Shown: positions 9,142 to 19,123 of the stretch, in pieces | Layout of the letters: every line of letters begins with the position of its first letter | Position numbering within the stretch: position 1 is the stretch's first letter | Source of the DNA: Acidobacteriaceae bacterium | GTDB taxonomy: Bacteria > Acidobacteriota > Terriglobia > Terriglobales > Acidobacteriaceae | Reading direction: 5' to 3' | Assembly (NCBI GenBank): GCA_030037475.1 | Contig: JASHRH010000004.1 | Coordinates: forward strand, 1 to 40,235 | Length of the DNA stretch: 40,235 nt | Notes under the pieces: model-generated | What the model was told of the DNA's origin: nothing | The model's database searches: none | The model's input: only the letters and a program-made list of their open reading frames with translations | Translations under genes and position numbers: made by a program

Positions 9142-12100
9142 AGACCCGCGACTCGATGCCGGAACCGCAGATCATCGTACGCAAGCCGGGGAGTATCGCC
9201 GATCCGCTCTGGTACAAGGACGCGATCCTCTACGAGGTCTCGGTCAAGGCATTTCAGGACAGCAACAATGACGGAGTCGGCGATTTTCCTGGGCTGATGC
9301 AGCGTCTCGATTATCTGCAGAACCTGGGTGTGACCTGTATCTGGCTGCTGCCGTTCTTCCCTTCCCCGCTGCGCGACGACGGCTATGACATCTCGGATTA
9401 CAGGAGCGTGCACCCCAGCTATGGCACGCTGGAGGATTTCCAGCGCTTCCTCGAAGCCGCGCACGAGCGCGGCCTGCAGGTGATGATCGAGCTGGTCATC
9501 AACCACAGCTCCGATCAGCATCCGTGGTTCCAGCGCGCGCGCCACGCGCCGGCCGGCTCGCCGGAGCGCAATTACTCCGTCTGGTCCGACACCGATCAGA
9601 AGTACAGGGATGCGCGCATCATCTTCACCGACACGGAGAAGTCGAACTGGACATGGGACCCGGTGGCGCAGGCGTACTACTGGCATCGCTTCTTTTCGCA
9701 TCAGCCGGACCTGAACTACGACAACCCGGCGGTGCTGGAAGAAGTGCTGTCGGTAATGCGCTGCTGGCTGGATATGGGCGTGGACGCGCTCCGCATCGAT
9801 GCGATTCCGTATCTCGTGGAACGCGACGGCACCAACTGCGAGAACCTGCCGGAGACGCACGAAGTCATCCGGGCAATCCGCGCGGCCATCGACGCAGGCT
9901 ACGCCGGACGCATGGTGCTGGCGGAAGCGAATCAGTGGCCGACAGATGTGCGGCCGTATTTCGGCAACGGCGACGAGTGCCACATGGCCTTTCACTTCCC
10001 GCTGATGCCGCGCATTTACATGGCGCTGCGCCAGGAAGACCGGCTGCCCATCACCGACATCATGGCGCAGACGCCGGCCATCCCCGACAACTGCCAGTGG
10101 GGGCTGTTCCTGCGCAATCACGACGAGCTGACGCTGGAGATGGTCTCCGACGATGAGCGCGACTACATGTATCTGGCATACAGCGCCGACCCGCGGATGC
10201 GGATCAATATCGGCATTCGGCGCCGGCTCGCGCCGCTGCTCGACAACAACCGCCGCCGCATCGAGCTGCTGAACAGTCTCCTGTTTTCGTTTCCCGGCAC
10301 GCCCATCCTTTATTACGGCGACGAGCTGGGCATGGGCGACAACATCTATCTCGGCGACCGCAACGGCGTGCGCACGCCCATGCAGTGGACCCCCGACCGC
10401 AATGCCGGATTTTCGCGCGCGAATCCCGCGAAGCTCTACAGCCCCGTGATCATGGACCCTGTGTGGGGGTACGAGGCGATCAACGTCGAAGCGCAGCAGA
10501 ACGATCCTTCCTCGCTGCTGAACTGGATGCGCAACATGATCGCGCTGCGCAAGCTTTTCCAGGTCTTTGGGCGCGGCACGCTGCGCTTCCTCGATGCGTC
10601 GAACCGCAAGGTGCTGGCTTACCTGCGGCAATACCAGGAGCAGACCGTCCTCTGCGTGGCCAACCTGTCGCGCTTTGCGCAACCGGTGCTGCTGGACCTT
10701 GCGGAGCTGGAGGGGATGACGCCGGTGGAGATGCTCGGCTACGTCGAGTTTCCGCCGATTACGAAACAACCTTACTCGCTCACGCTGGGACCTTACGGCT
10801 TTTTGTGGCTGGAGATTCAGCCTTCCATGGCGTCGGCGGAGACGACGGTTTCCGGCAACGGCGAGGAATCGTTCTACGTCGAAAACGAGCATGACTGGCA
10901 GACGATTCTCTCCGCTGACGGCGTGGCGAAGCTGGAGGGCCTGCTGCCCGCCTATCTCGAGCGACAGCGCTGGTTCGGCGGTAAGTCGCGGATCATCCAG
11001 CGCGCAAAGATCGACGATTGCCTGCTCTTCGATGAGAATCGCGCGGCGCTGGCCTGGCTGACGGTGGAGTACGAAGCGGGCGAGGCGGACCAGTGGTTGT
11101 TGTGCCTGGCGATGAGCTTTGGCGCGGACGCCGAGACGCTGCGCGAGACTGCTCCACAGCAGGTACTGGCCGCGGCGGGATCGGCCGCGGTGTCGGGCGT
11201 GCTGCATGACGGAATGCTGCGGGCGAGCGCGCCCGAGGCGTTGCTGGAGATCCTCGCCAGCGGATCGGAACTGCGCACGCGTCGCGGCTCGCTGCGCGGC
11301 CTGCCGGGAACGGCGCTCGCCGCCCTGCGCGGGTCGCAACCGCTGGCGGTGCGGCCGGCCGGGGCGGAGCAGAGCAATTCTTCGGCGATTTTTGGCGACC
11401 GGCTGATCATGAAGCTTTTCCGGCGCCAGCAGCCGGGGGCGAATCCCGACGTCGAAATCGGCCGCTTCCTCACTGAGATGGCGAAGTTCGCGAACATCCC
11501 GCCCTTCGCCGGGTCGCTGGAGTACCGCCGCGACAGCCAGGAGCCGGCGACGCTGGCGCTGCTGCAGGGTCTGGTGCCGAATGAGGGCGACGGCTGGCAG
11601 TGGACGCTCGAGGAACTGGACCGCTTTTACGAGAGCGCCGCGTCCTCGCGGTCGCTGCCTGCTGCGCTGGCTGGTGACTCCGGCGGTGCCGTTCCCGCGG
11701 AGGCCCGCGAGCATGCCGGCATGTTTCTGGACGCCGCGGCGACGCTGGGCCGCCGCACCGCGGAGATGCATCTGGCGCTGGCGTCGGGGCGCGACGCCGC
11801 GTTTGCGCCGCAGATTCCCACGCCCCAAAATCTGGAAAGCCTGCGCGCGGCGCTGGCCGGTCACGCGACTCGCGCCTTCGACGCGCTGAAGAGCAGCCTG
11901 TCCCGCCTGCCCGACGATGCCGTGGAAGCAGCGGCGCTCACGCTGAGCCGCCGCAGCGCGCTGCTGGGGAAATATGCCGCGCTCACCCAGCTCAGCAACG
12001 TGGGCCAGTGGATCCGCATCCACGGCGATTACCACCTGGGCCAGGTGCTGCGTTCTCGCGGGGATTTCGTCATCCTCGATTTTGAAGGCGAGCCCGCCCG

Positions 12101-12461
12101 CTCGCTGGAAGAGCGCCGCGCTCGACATTCTCCATTGAAAGACGTCGCGGGGATGCTGCGCTCCTTCAGCTATGCGGCCTTTGCCGCGCTGACGCACTAC
12201 ATCACGCGCCGGCCCGCCGAGCTGGCGCAGATGGAGCCGTGGGCGCGGCTGTGGGAGTCCTCCGTTTCCGGGGAATTTCTGCGCGCCTGGCGCGAGACTG
12301 CCAGCGCTTCGCCTATCGTTCCCGCGGCCCGCGAGCACTTCGACGCATTGCTGGAAATCTACATGCTCGATAAGGCACTCTATGAACTGATGTACGAGCT
12401 GAACAATCGGCCAGCATGGATTCGCATCCCACTTCACGGCATTCTGTCGCTGCCGCTGTAA
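9138..12461 (+). CDS. treS: Trehalose synthase / maltokinase fusion (TreS-Mak)
   Basis: N-terminal [29 protein letters not shown] and GH13 motifs; C-terminal [12 protein letters not shown] ... [26 protein letters not shown] maltokinase motifs. Confidence 0.93.
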   Translation: MKTRDSMPEPQIIVRKPGSIADPLWYKDAILYEVSVKAFQDSNNDGVGDFPGLMQRLDYLQNLGVTCIWLLPFFPSPLRDDGYDISDYRSVHPSYGTLEDFQRFLEAAHERGLQVMIELVINHSSDQHPWFQRARHAPAGSPERNYSVWSDTDQKYRDARIIFTDTEKSNWTWDPVAQAYYWHRFFSHQPDLNYDNPAVLEEVLSVMRCWLDMGVDALRIDAIPYLVERDGTNCENLPETHEVIRAIRAAIDAGYAGRMVLAEANQWPTDVRPYFGNGDECHMAFHFPLMPRIYMALRQEDRLPITDIMAQTPAIPDNCQWGLFLRNHDELTLEMVSDDERDYMYLAYSADPRMRINIGIRRRLAPLLDNNRRRIELLNSLLFSFPGTPILYYGDELGMGDNIYLGDRNGVRTPMQWTPDRNAGFSRANPAKLYSPVIMDPVWGYEAINVEAQQNDPSSLLNWMRNMIALRKLFQVFGRGTLRFLDASNRKVLAYLRQYQEQTVLCVANLSRFAQPVLLDLAELEGMTPVEMLGYVEFPPITKQPYSLTLGPYGFLWLEIQPSMASAETTVSGNGEESFYVENEHDWQTILSADGVAKLEGLLPAYLERQRWFGGKSRIIQRAKIDDCLLFDENRAALAWLTVEYEAGEADQWLLCLAMSFGADAETLRETAPQQVLAAAGSAAVSGVLHDGMLRASAPEALLEILASGSELRTRRGSLRGLPGTALAALRGSQPLAVRPAGAEQSNSSAIFGDRLIMKLFRRQQPGANPDVEIGRFLTEMAKFANIPPFAGSLEYRRDSQEPATLALLQGLVPNEGDGWQWTLEELDRFYESAASSRSLPAALAGDSGGAVPAEAREHAGMFLDAAATLGRRTAEMHLALASGRDAAFAPQIPTPQNLESLRAALAGHATRAFDALKSSLSRLPDDAVEAAALTLSRRSALLGKYAALTQLSNVGQWIRIHGDYHLGQVLRSRGDFVILDFEGEPARSLEERRARHSPLKDVAGMLRSFSYAAFAALTHYITRRPAELAQMEPWARLWESSVSGEFLRAWRETASASPIVPAAREHFDALLEIYMLDKALYELMYELNNRPAWIRIPLHGILSLPL

Positions 12462-12479
12462 CCCGGGAAAGATCGGACG

Positions 12480-13739
12480 ATGGCCGCTATTGAACTGACG
12501 GAAGAGACACGCGAGCAGGCGGAACGCATTGGCTCCGCCGACATCGTGGTGGGCATTGCCGGGCCGGTCGCGGCCGACGAGCTGCGCGCGCGGGCGGAAG
12601 CGGTCTTCGGTCTGCTCGGCCCCAGTTTTACTTCTCTGCACATCGTTTTCGCGTGGCCGACCCCAGGGGGCGAAACGCCCGTGACGTCGTTGTCTGCGGA
12701 TCAGCCCACGGCGCTGACGTTTTTCCCGTTTTCGTTCCCGGTGCAGGCTACCGGCGAGTTGTGGGCCGGAGTCTCCGCGCAGCAGCGTGCCGTGCTGGGG
12801 CTGGCGGCGCAGCTGAACGCGCGTGCCTGCATTGTGCTGGGGCCGGACCTCGCCGCGCTGCATCCGCACCCGCTGCAGCTCTTCGCCTACGCCGTTCTTG
12901 AGCGTCAGTGCGGGCTGGTGATGCCTCTGTACAGCATCGGCAAATACGACGGCCTCGCCAACAACGGCATCCTTTCGCCGCTGAGCCGCGCGCTGTACGG
13001 CAAACGAATTCGCTGTCCGCTGGCCTTCGACTTTGCCGCTTCCGGCGCCATGTGTGTGCGGCTGGCGCGCCTTGAGCCGCACCAGAACAACCATGGCGGC
13101 GACTCGCTGCTTTGGCCGGTGACGGTGACGGCCACGCAGTCGCCGCAGAGCACGGTGGGCCAGGTACATCTGGACGTACGCCACCAGGTAACCTCCGGCA
13201 GCATGGATCTGAGCGCGGTGCTGGCGCAGGTTGTCGGTTCGCTCTTCCAGGAAATGGAATCCTGCGCCGCGCACTGGCAGCGCGTGCGCGGGTCGCAGCC
13301 GGCTCCTGTGTGGGGCGCCGCGCCTGGCCACGCGCCCGACGGCGAGCCGCCGGACACGCGGCCCATGCTGGAGTCGTTCCTGCTCGGCTTCCGCAACCTG
13401 GATGAGGTCTGGCGGCTGGTGCTGCCTCCGAACACGCTGCTGGAGCTGCGCCGCCTGACGAAGCTTGCCCCGGAAGAGTTCCGCATGGCGGACGAGCTGT
13501 GGGCGAGCATCGTCTGCGATTTTGCGCTCGCCTGGCGGCTGCGCACGCTCAGCCGCACGCATGTGCTGGGCGCGCTCACGCCTCTGTATCTCGGCTGGGT
13601 GGCCTCCTGGATTCGCGAAGCTTCGAACCTCAGCCACGCCGAAGCAGAGCAGCGCCTGGAGCAACTGGCCCGCGCCTGGGAAGAAAAGAAGCCTTACCTG
13701 CTGTCCCGCTGGAGGTGGCCGGACCGCTTCAATCCGTAA
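12480..13739 (+). CDS. Glycosyltransferase-like protein, possibly catalytically altered
   Basis: 419 aa; LYSIGKYDGLANNGILSPLSRALYGKRIRCPLAFDFAASG resembles the [28 protein letters not shown] block of glycerate-type glycosyltransferases. Confidence 0.55.
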   Translation: MAAIELTEETREQAERIGSADIVVGIAGPVAADELRARAEAVFGLLGPSFTSLHIVFAWPTPGGETPVTSLSADQPTALTFFPFSFPVQATGELWAGVSAQQRAVLGLAAQLNARACIVLGPDLAALHPHPLQLFAYAVLERQCGLVMPLYSIGKYDGLANNGILSPLSRALYGKRIRCPLAFDFAASGAMCVRLARLEPHQNNHGGDSLLWPVTVTATQSPQSTVGQVHLDVRHQVTSGSMDLSAVLAQVVGSLFQEMESCAAHWQRVRGSQPAPVWGAAPGHAPDGEPPDTRPMLESFLLGFRNLDEVWRLVLPPNTLLELRRLTKLAPEEFRMADELWASIVCDFALAWRLRTLSRTHVLGALTPLYLGWVASWIREASNLSHAEAEQRLEQLARAWEEKKPYLLSRWRWPDRFNP

Positions 13740-13761
13740 TCCAACGGGAAGGAGAAGACGT

Positions 13762-14466
13762 ATGTGGAATCAGGTTGAGCAGTCGCTGCACTCGTCGATG
13801 GGCCGGGCCATGGAGAGCCTCGCGCGGCTGCTCCCTGGGATTCTGGCCTTCATCGTGGCCCTCCTGCTCTTTCTCTTCATCGGCTGGATTCTGGCGTGGA
13901 TCGTGCGCCGCATCCTCGCCGCCGTCGGCTTTGACGAGCGCATGAGCCGCACCGCGCCCACGATGGCTGACTGGTCGCCTCGCCTCGCGCCCTCGCAACT
14001 GGTCGGCCGCGTCATCTTCTGGTGCTTCTTCACCGCCGGTGTGATGGTGGGAGTTTCCGCCTTCGAGGCCGGCAGCACCGAAAACGTCGTCTCCGGCTGG
14101 ATTCTCGGCTATGTGCCCCACATCGTCGGCGCGGCGGTTCTGCTGGTGATCGGCACTGTGCTGGCGCGCTATGTCTCGCGCAGTGTGCTCATCGCCGCCG
14201 TGAATCTGAACCTCAGCTATGCCCGGTTGCTCAGCATCGGCGTGCGCTGGATGATCCTGGTGCTCACCGGCGCGATGGTGCTGGATCATCTCGATCTGGG
14301 CAGCAACATTGTGGAGCTGGGATTCGGGATTCTCTTTGGCGGGATCGTGCTGGCGCTGGCGCTGGCGGTGGGCCTCGGCTCGCGCGATCTTGTCAGCCGC
14401 TCGCTGGAGCGCGAAGCGTCTCGCGTCGCGGAAGAGCAGCAGCCGGAACGAGTGCATCACTTTTAG
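13762..14466 (+). CDS. Membrane protein with TM-helix repeats, MscS-like/CmpX-type
   Basis: 234 aa; IVALLLFLFIGWILAWIVRRIL..., GAAVLLVIGTVLARYVSR, LGFGILFGGIVLALALAVGLGSRDLVSR. Confidence 0.75.
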   Translation: MWNQVEQSLHSSMGRAMESLARLLPGILAFIVALLLFLFIGWILAWIVRRILAAVGFDERMSRTAPTMADWSPRLAPSQLVGRVIFWCFFTAGVMVGVSAFEAGSTENVVSGWILGYVPHIVGAAVLLVIGTVLARYVSRSVLIAAVNLNLSYARLLSIGVRWMILVLTGAMVLDHLDLGSNIVELGFGILFGGIVLALALAVGLGSRDLVSRSLEREASRVAEEQQPERVHHF

Positions 14467-14533
14467 GGTGTAGGCAGCAGGGGACAGGAGTCGAAGCGGC
14501 AGAAGCCATGCTGCCCCCTGTTCCCTGCCTTTA
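14464..14533. repeat. Inverted pair of heptad arrays between convergent genes
   Basis: Plus strand from the stop: TAGGGTG TAGGCAG CAGGGGA CAGGAGT; right side CTGCCCC CTGTTCC CTGCCTT ends at the tsaE stop. Confidence 0.7.
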
Positions 14534-15007
14534 GTCCTTCAGTGTGAGCGTAATCGACCGCGAATCGCCGCCGGTCGCGCGCATCTCGATCTCGCCCTGG
14601 CTGCGCTTCACGACGCTGGGGAATTTCTCGCCCCACTCCACCAGAACGATGCTTTCCGGAGAGGACAGCTCCTCCAGCCCCAGCGAGTCGAGCTGCCGCT
14701 CGTTCTGGATGCGGTACAGGTCCAGGTGATAGAGCATCACCGGCTCGCGCCGCCCATCCACCGCACGCGCGCCCTCATATTCGTGGATCAGCGTGAAGGT
14801 CGGACTGGTCACCTCGTCGGGATCGGCGGCCTCCAGAGCTTCGGCAATGCCTTTCACCAGCGTGGTCTTGCCGGCGCCCAGGTCGCCGCGCAGGATGAGG
14901 AACTTCGGCGGAGCCAGCAGCGCCGCAACACGGTGGCCGACGGCAATCGTCTCCGGCCCGCTGTGGCTCTCGAATTGATGCGTGCGCATCTCCGCTGTCT
15001 GCGTCAT
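14531..15007 (-). CDS. tsaE: tRNA threonylcarbamoyladenosine biosynthesis ATPase TsaE
   Basis: FLILRGDLGAGKTTLVKGIAEAL, TSPTFTLIHEYEG, YHLDLYRI, VLVEWGEKFP; start at MTQTAEM overlaps the upstream stop (ATGA). Confidence 0.9.
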   Translation of the reverse strand: MTQTAEMRTHQFESHSGPETIAVGHRVAALLAPPKFLILRGDLGAGKTTLVKGIAEALEAADPDEVTSPTFTLIHEYEGARAVDGRREPVMLYHLDLYRIQNERQLDSLGLEELSSPESIVLVEWGEKFPSVVKRSQGEIEMRATGGDSRSITLTLKD

Positions 15008-16602
15008 TGCAACCCGCCTTCGTGCGGGAGCCCCTGCAACCAAACATAACCCGCTTCGTCGCGCGTGCGGAAGGAAAACGCGCGAAAAAGGTGACCAATG
15101 GTATCGGTAGCCAGCAGGGTATGCTCATCCTGCTCGCGCAGGGCGAAGTCGGCGGCGAGCCCATGGAGGTACACCGCCGCTTCCACCGCCTCGGCGGGGC
15201 GCTCCGGATACTGCGCCAGCATCGCCGCCACGATCCCGGTGAGAATATCGCCGCTGCCGCCCTTCGCCATCCCGGGGTTCCCTGTCGTATTCACTGCGAT
15301 GCGGCCATCGGGATGCGCGATGAGCGTGCGCCAGCCTTTTAACACCACGGTCACATGATGTTTCGCGGCAAATTCCCTCGCCAGCGGCTCGCGTCCCGCC
15401 TGCACCTCCTTCGTGCTGATGCCGGCCAGCCGCGCCATCTCGCCCGGATGCGGCGTCAGGACGATGGTGCGCCCGCGTCCATCGATCTTCTCGGGATGCT
15501 TTGCCAGAATGTTCAGGGCATCCGCATCGAGCACCAGCGGCAGGAGGGTTTTTTCGATTAGGCCCAGGACGAATTCCTCCGGCTCGATGCCCATGCCCGG
15601 GCCCATCGCGATCACTGTCGCCCGCTCCGTCAGCTTCTCGAGCGCCTCCGGTTCCAGATTCTCCGCCGCTGCCTCGCCGTGCGGACCCTCCTTCAGCGGC
15701 AGGGTCATTAGCTCGGGCGCGATCGCCGCCACGCTGGGCAAAATCGACTCCGGCACCGCCGCGGTGACCAGACCCGCGCCCGCACGCAACGCTGCCAGCG
15801 AAGCCATCGCGGGCGCGCCGGATTTCCCGCGTCCGCCGGCCACCACCAGCACGTGCCCGTACATTCCCTTGTTCGAGTCAGCAGGGCGCGGCCGTTCCGT
15901 CAACGCCCTGGACGCACCCGCCCACGTCAGCCTCGTGTCCGACGCGATTGCTTCCTCCGGCGATCCAATCGGCGCAACAACGATGGCGCCGGTGGTGTTG
16001 CCGGTCAGATTGCCGCTGACGTGCGCGAGCTTCGGCGCGGTGAAGGTGACGACGGCGCTGGCTCGAAACGCGCCTTCCACGGCAAACTCGCGCGCATCCG
16101 CATCCCAGCCTGACGGCAGATCGACGGCGACGATCGGTGTTTGCATCGTGTTCACGCGATCACGCAGTGCGGCGGCCACGCCGCGCAGAGGCGGCCTGAA
16201 TCCCGTGCCGGCCACCGCATCGATCAGGAGGTCCGCTGAAGTCAGAATTTCTCTCACATTCGCCGAATCCAGCGCTGCTTTATCTCTGACCACGACCGGC
16301 TCGATCCCCATTGCCCCAAAGGCGGTTTGCGCGTCGCCCTTCAGCTCTGCCGGGTTGCCGAGCAGCAGCACGCGAACCTCGCATCCCGCACGCGCCAGTT
16401 CCCGTGCCGCGACAAATCCATCGCCGCCGTTGTTGCCTTTCCCGCAGAGGACACAGATGTGCCGCTGCTCCGGAAATTCGCGCAACACAAAGCGCGCCAC
16501 GGATGCGCCCGCGTGGCACATCAGCTCGATCGACGGCACGCCGTACTTCTCGGTCGTCACCTGATCGACGGCACGCATTTCGGCAGCGGTGAGAATCTTC
16601 AT
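15004..16602 (-). CDS. nnrDE: Bifunctional NAD(P)H-hydrate epimerase/dehydratase
   Basis: MKILTAAEMRAVDQ, CGKGNNGGDGFVAAREL, AVDLPSGWDAD, TPHPGEMARL, NTTGNPGMAKGGSGDILTGIVAAML. Confidence 0.92.
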   Translation of the reverse strand: MKILTAAEMRAVDQVTTEKYGVPSIELMCHAGASVARFVLREFPEQRHICVLCGKGNNGGDGFVAARELARAGCEVRVLLLGNPAELKGDAQTAFGAMGIEPVVVRDKAALDSANVREILTSADLLIDAVAGTGFRPPLRGVAAALRDRVNTMQTPIVAVDLPSGWDADAREFAVEGAFRASAVVTFTAPKLAHVSGNLTGNTTGAIVVAPIGSPEEAIASDTRLTWAGASRALTERPRPADSNKGMYGHVLVVAGGRGKSGAPAMASLAALRAGAGLVTAAVPESILPSVAAIAPELMTLPLKEGPHGEAAAENLEPEALEKLTERATVIAMGPGMGIEPEEFVLGLIEKTLLPLVLDADALNILAKHPEKIDGRGRTIVLTPHPGEMARLAGISTKEVQAGREPLAREFAAKHHVTVVLKGWRTLIAHPDGRIAVNTTGNPGMAKGGSGDILTGIVAAMLAQYPERPAEAVEAAVYLHGLAADFALREQDEHTLLATDTIGHLFRAFSFRTRDEAGYVWLQGLPHEGGLQ

Positions 16603-16652
16603 GTTCAATAGGATGGTAGAGCAAAATCCGGGGTTCGGAGTCGGGTTCCACG

Positions 16653-18323
16653 ATGCCACGTTCCCGTCGTAACCAGGGATGTCTCGTCTCTGCGGCGGTT
16701 GCGCTTCTCCTCGCGCTGCCGCTGAGCCTTCACGCGCAGTCCGCGACCCCGAAGTCGAACGCCCTGCCGCACCTCGCCGTCCGCCACGGCGCCACGCAGC
16801 TCATCGTCGATGGCCGGCCATTCCTCATTCGCGGCGGCGAGCTGGAAAATTCTTCGGCTTCAAGTCTTCCTTATCTCAACAATCTGTGGCCGAATTTCGT
16901 CGCGATGCACTTCAACACCGTGATCGCGCCGGTCTACTGGCAGCTCATCGAGCCGCGGGAGGACCACTTCGACTTCACGACAGTCGACGGCCTCCTCCAG
17001 GGTGCACGCGCCCATCATCTGCGTCTCGTGCTTCTCTGGTTTGGCTCGTGGAAGAACAGCGTCTCGTGCTACGTGCCCGACTGGGTGAAGGAGAACGAGC
17101 AGCGCTTCCCGCGCGCCGAGTTGCCCGACGGCCAGGGTCTCGAAATCCTCTCCGCGCTCAGCAAAAGCAACCTCGACGCCGACACCACCGCCTTCGTCGC
17201 GCTCATGAAGCACCTGCGCGCCATCGACTCCGCCGAGCACACCGTGCTGATGATCCAGGTGGAAAACGAAATCGGCATCATCCCCAAAGCGCGCGACTAC
17301 AGTCCCGCCGCTAACGTCGCCTTCGACGCGCCCGTGCCCGCCGCGCTCACCAGCTACCTCGCCGCGCATCGCGACGCGCTCGCGCCTGCGCTGCGGAAGG
17401 CCTGGGTAGAGCGCGGCTCGAAAACCGGCGCGGACTGGACGGATACCTTCGGCTCCGGCCCGCTTACTGACGATCTCTTCGACGCGTGGACCGAAGCTCG
17501 CTACACCGGCGCGGTCGCCGCGGCGGGCAAGGCCGTCTACCCGCTGCCCATGTACGTGAACGCTGCGCTCCTGCCTGGCGGCGGACGCCCATTGCCGGAT
17601 CTCTTCGACGTCTGGCATGCCGCGGCGCCCGCCATCAACATGTTCTCGCCGGATATTTACTTCCCCAATTTCAAAGAATGGGCCGACCGCTATGCGATTT
17701 CCGGCAACCCTCTCTTCATTCCGGAGAGCGGCCGTGCCGACGCCAGCCATCTCGCCGCCGACGCCTGCTACGCGTATGCGCAGCTCAACGCCATGGGCTT
17801 CTCCGTCTACGCGCCGGAGTTCCTGAGCGCCGAGGATCAGAAGACCCTGGGCCAGGCGTATGCGGTTCTCGACGAGCTCACGCCGCTGATCCTCGCCCGC
17901 CAGGGGGCCGGCCAGATGGCCGGGATCCTGACTCCTTCGAGCTTCGCTGGCAAAGAGGACCTGAGCGCACAGACACTCACCCTCGGCGAGTACACGTTCA
18001 CCGCGAGCTTCCTCCGCGGCTGGCCGCCCGCTCGTCCTGGACACCCGCAGCCGCCCATCCCCGGCGCGCACGGCGGACTGATCGTGCAGTTGGGGACGAA
18101 CGATTTTCTGGTCGCCGGAACCGGTATGTTCCTCACCTTCGGCGTTGCGGACTCGAGCCAAGACCAGGCCGGAATCGACTCGATCTGGGAAGGAAAATTC
18201 GTGCACAGCATCTGGACGCCGGGCCGCAATCTGAATGGCGACGACGACAACCAGGGCCGCTGGCTGGAACTGCCCTCCAACAAATTCACGATCCAGCAAG
18301 TGAAGCTGTATCGCTACCGCTAA
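16653..18323 (+). CDS. Secreted GH35-type beta-galactosidase-like hydrolase
   Basis: Signal peptide; FLIRGGELENSSASS, NTVIAPVYWQLIEPREDHFDF, MIQVENEIG, IPESGRAD. Confidence 0.85.
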   Translation: MPRSRRNQGCLVSAAVALLLALPLSLHAQSATPKSNALPHLAVRHGATQLIVDGRPFLIRGGELENSSASSLPYLNNLWPNFVAMHFNTVIAPVYWQLIEPREDHFDFTTVDGLLQGARAHHLRLVLLWFGSWKNSVSCYVPDWVKENEQRFPRAELPDGQGLEILSALSKSNLDADTTAFVALMKHLRAIDSAEHTVLMIQVENEIGIIPKARDYSPAANVAFDAPVPAALTSYLAAHRDALAPALRKAWVERGSKTGADWTDTFGSGPLTDDLFDAWTEARYTGAVAAAGKAVYPLPMYVNAALLPGGGRPLPDLFDVWHAAAPAINMFSPDIYFPNFKEWADRYAISGNPLFIPESGRADASHLAADACYAYAQLNAMGFSVYAPEFLSAEDQKTLGQAYAVLDELTPLILARQGAGQMAGILTPSSFAGKEDLSAQTLTLGEYTFTASFLRGWPPARPGHPQPPIPGAHGGLIVQLGTNDFLVAGTGMFLTFGVADSSQDQAGIDSIWEGKFVHSIWTPGRNLNGDDDNQGRWLELPSNKFTIQQVKLYRYR

Positions 18324-18471
18324 GGATGAAGCAGTCAGGAATAAAACGACCAGGAAAAGAGCGGCTGGGGGTGAAATGGCTGGCGAAAAGCACCACTGAC
18401 AGCTAGCCGATTTTTCGCTAATCGTCCCATCCCTGACGGCCTTATCCCTAACCGCTTCTTTCCTGGCCCTA
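18321..18471. repeat. Inverted pair of 15-nt arrays filling a convergent intergenic region
   Basis: Plus: TAAGGA/TGAAGCAGTCAGGAA/TAAAACGACCAGGAA/AAGAGCGGCTGGGGG/TGAAATGGCTGGCGA. Minus: TAGGGCCAGGAA/AGAAGCGGTTAGGGA/TAAGGCCGTCAGGGA/TGGGACGATTAGCGA/AAAATCGGCTAGCTG. Confidence 0.85.
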
Positions 18472-18876
18472 CTCCCACACGCCGCTCACCGTGCCCTCCC
18501 AGGTCTCTCCCTCCGGCAACTGTAGCTCATAGACCTGAAAGAACATGCCCGTCGCGCTCTGTGCGTCCTTCGTCAGCTTCGCCTGATAATCGCCGGGCAT
18601 CAGCACGGAGTCGCGCGGAATCTTCAGCTTCCGGTCCCCGTAAGCGTTTCCCTCCAGCTCATACTTCTTCCCATTGATCACGACATCGACATAAAGCGTG
18701 TCCGGACACCCGGTTCCCCAGCAGCGTTCCACATGCGATGCCGAAACATGAACCGAAACATGAACATTGACGACCGCGTCCACAGCGGGCGCTGCAGCGG
18801 GTGTAGTCTGTTGATCCTGCGCGTGGACAGCGACCGCGCAGAAGGCAAGACAGAGGACAAGGGCAAACGTTCTCAT
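18469..18876 (-). CDS. Small secreted protein of unknown function
   Basis: 135 aa, signal peptide MRTFALVLCLAFCAVAVHAQ. Confidence 0.7.
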   Translation of the reverse strand: MRTFALVLCLAFCAVAVHAQDQQTTPAAAPAVDAVVNVHVSVHVSASHVERCWGTGCPDTLYVDVVINGKKYELEGNAYGDRKLKIPRDSVLMPGDYQAKLTKDAQSATGMFFQVYELQLPEGETWEGTVSGVWE

Positions 18877-18986
18877 CTGGATTCCCTTCTTTCTGAATTT
18901 CTGTGTGCACTATACGCCCGCCGGATGGAACGTCTCTGAGAATCCGCTGAACCTCCGCGCCGCTCGATCCGTACCACTCAATGCGG

Positions 18987-19102
18987 TACAACTGGTCTCA
19001 TCCATGCCTTGCGCTCAAATATGGCTCGAGTGCGACCCGCCATCGAAGCGGGTCGCAAGCCGTTCGTCTGGGCCAGGAACCTGTTGATGAGACCAGTTCT
19101 GG
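18987..19102. repeat. 116-bp TIR element, copy 1
   Basis: 12-bp perfect TIRs AACTGGTCTCAT (18990-19001) / ATGAGACCAGTT (19087-19098); hairpin TGCGACCCGC-CATCGAA-GCGGGTCGCA. About 6 mismatches to copy 2. Confidence 0.9.
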
Positions 19103-19123
19103 AGTCATGGACACGGAGGCCTC

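Noticed and set aside
9132-13664. 1510-aa minus-strand ORF opposite treS-mak and the GT-like gene
   Set aside because: Antisense shadow of real GC-rich genes; Arg/His/Gln/Ala-rich composition with no recognisable domain.
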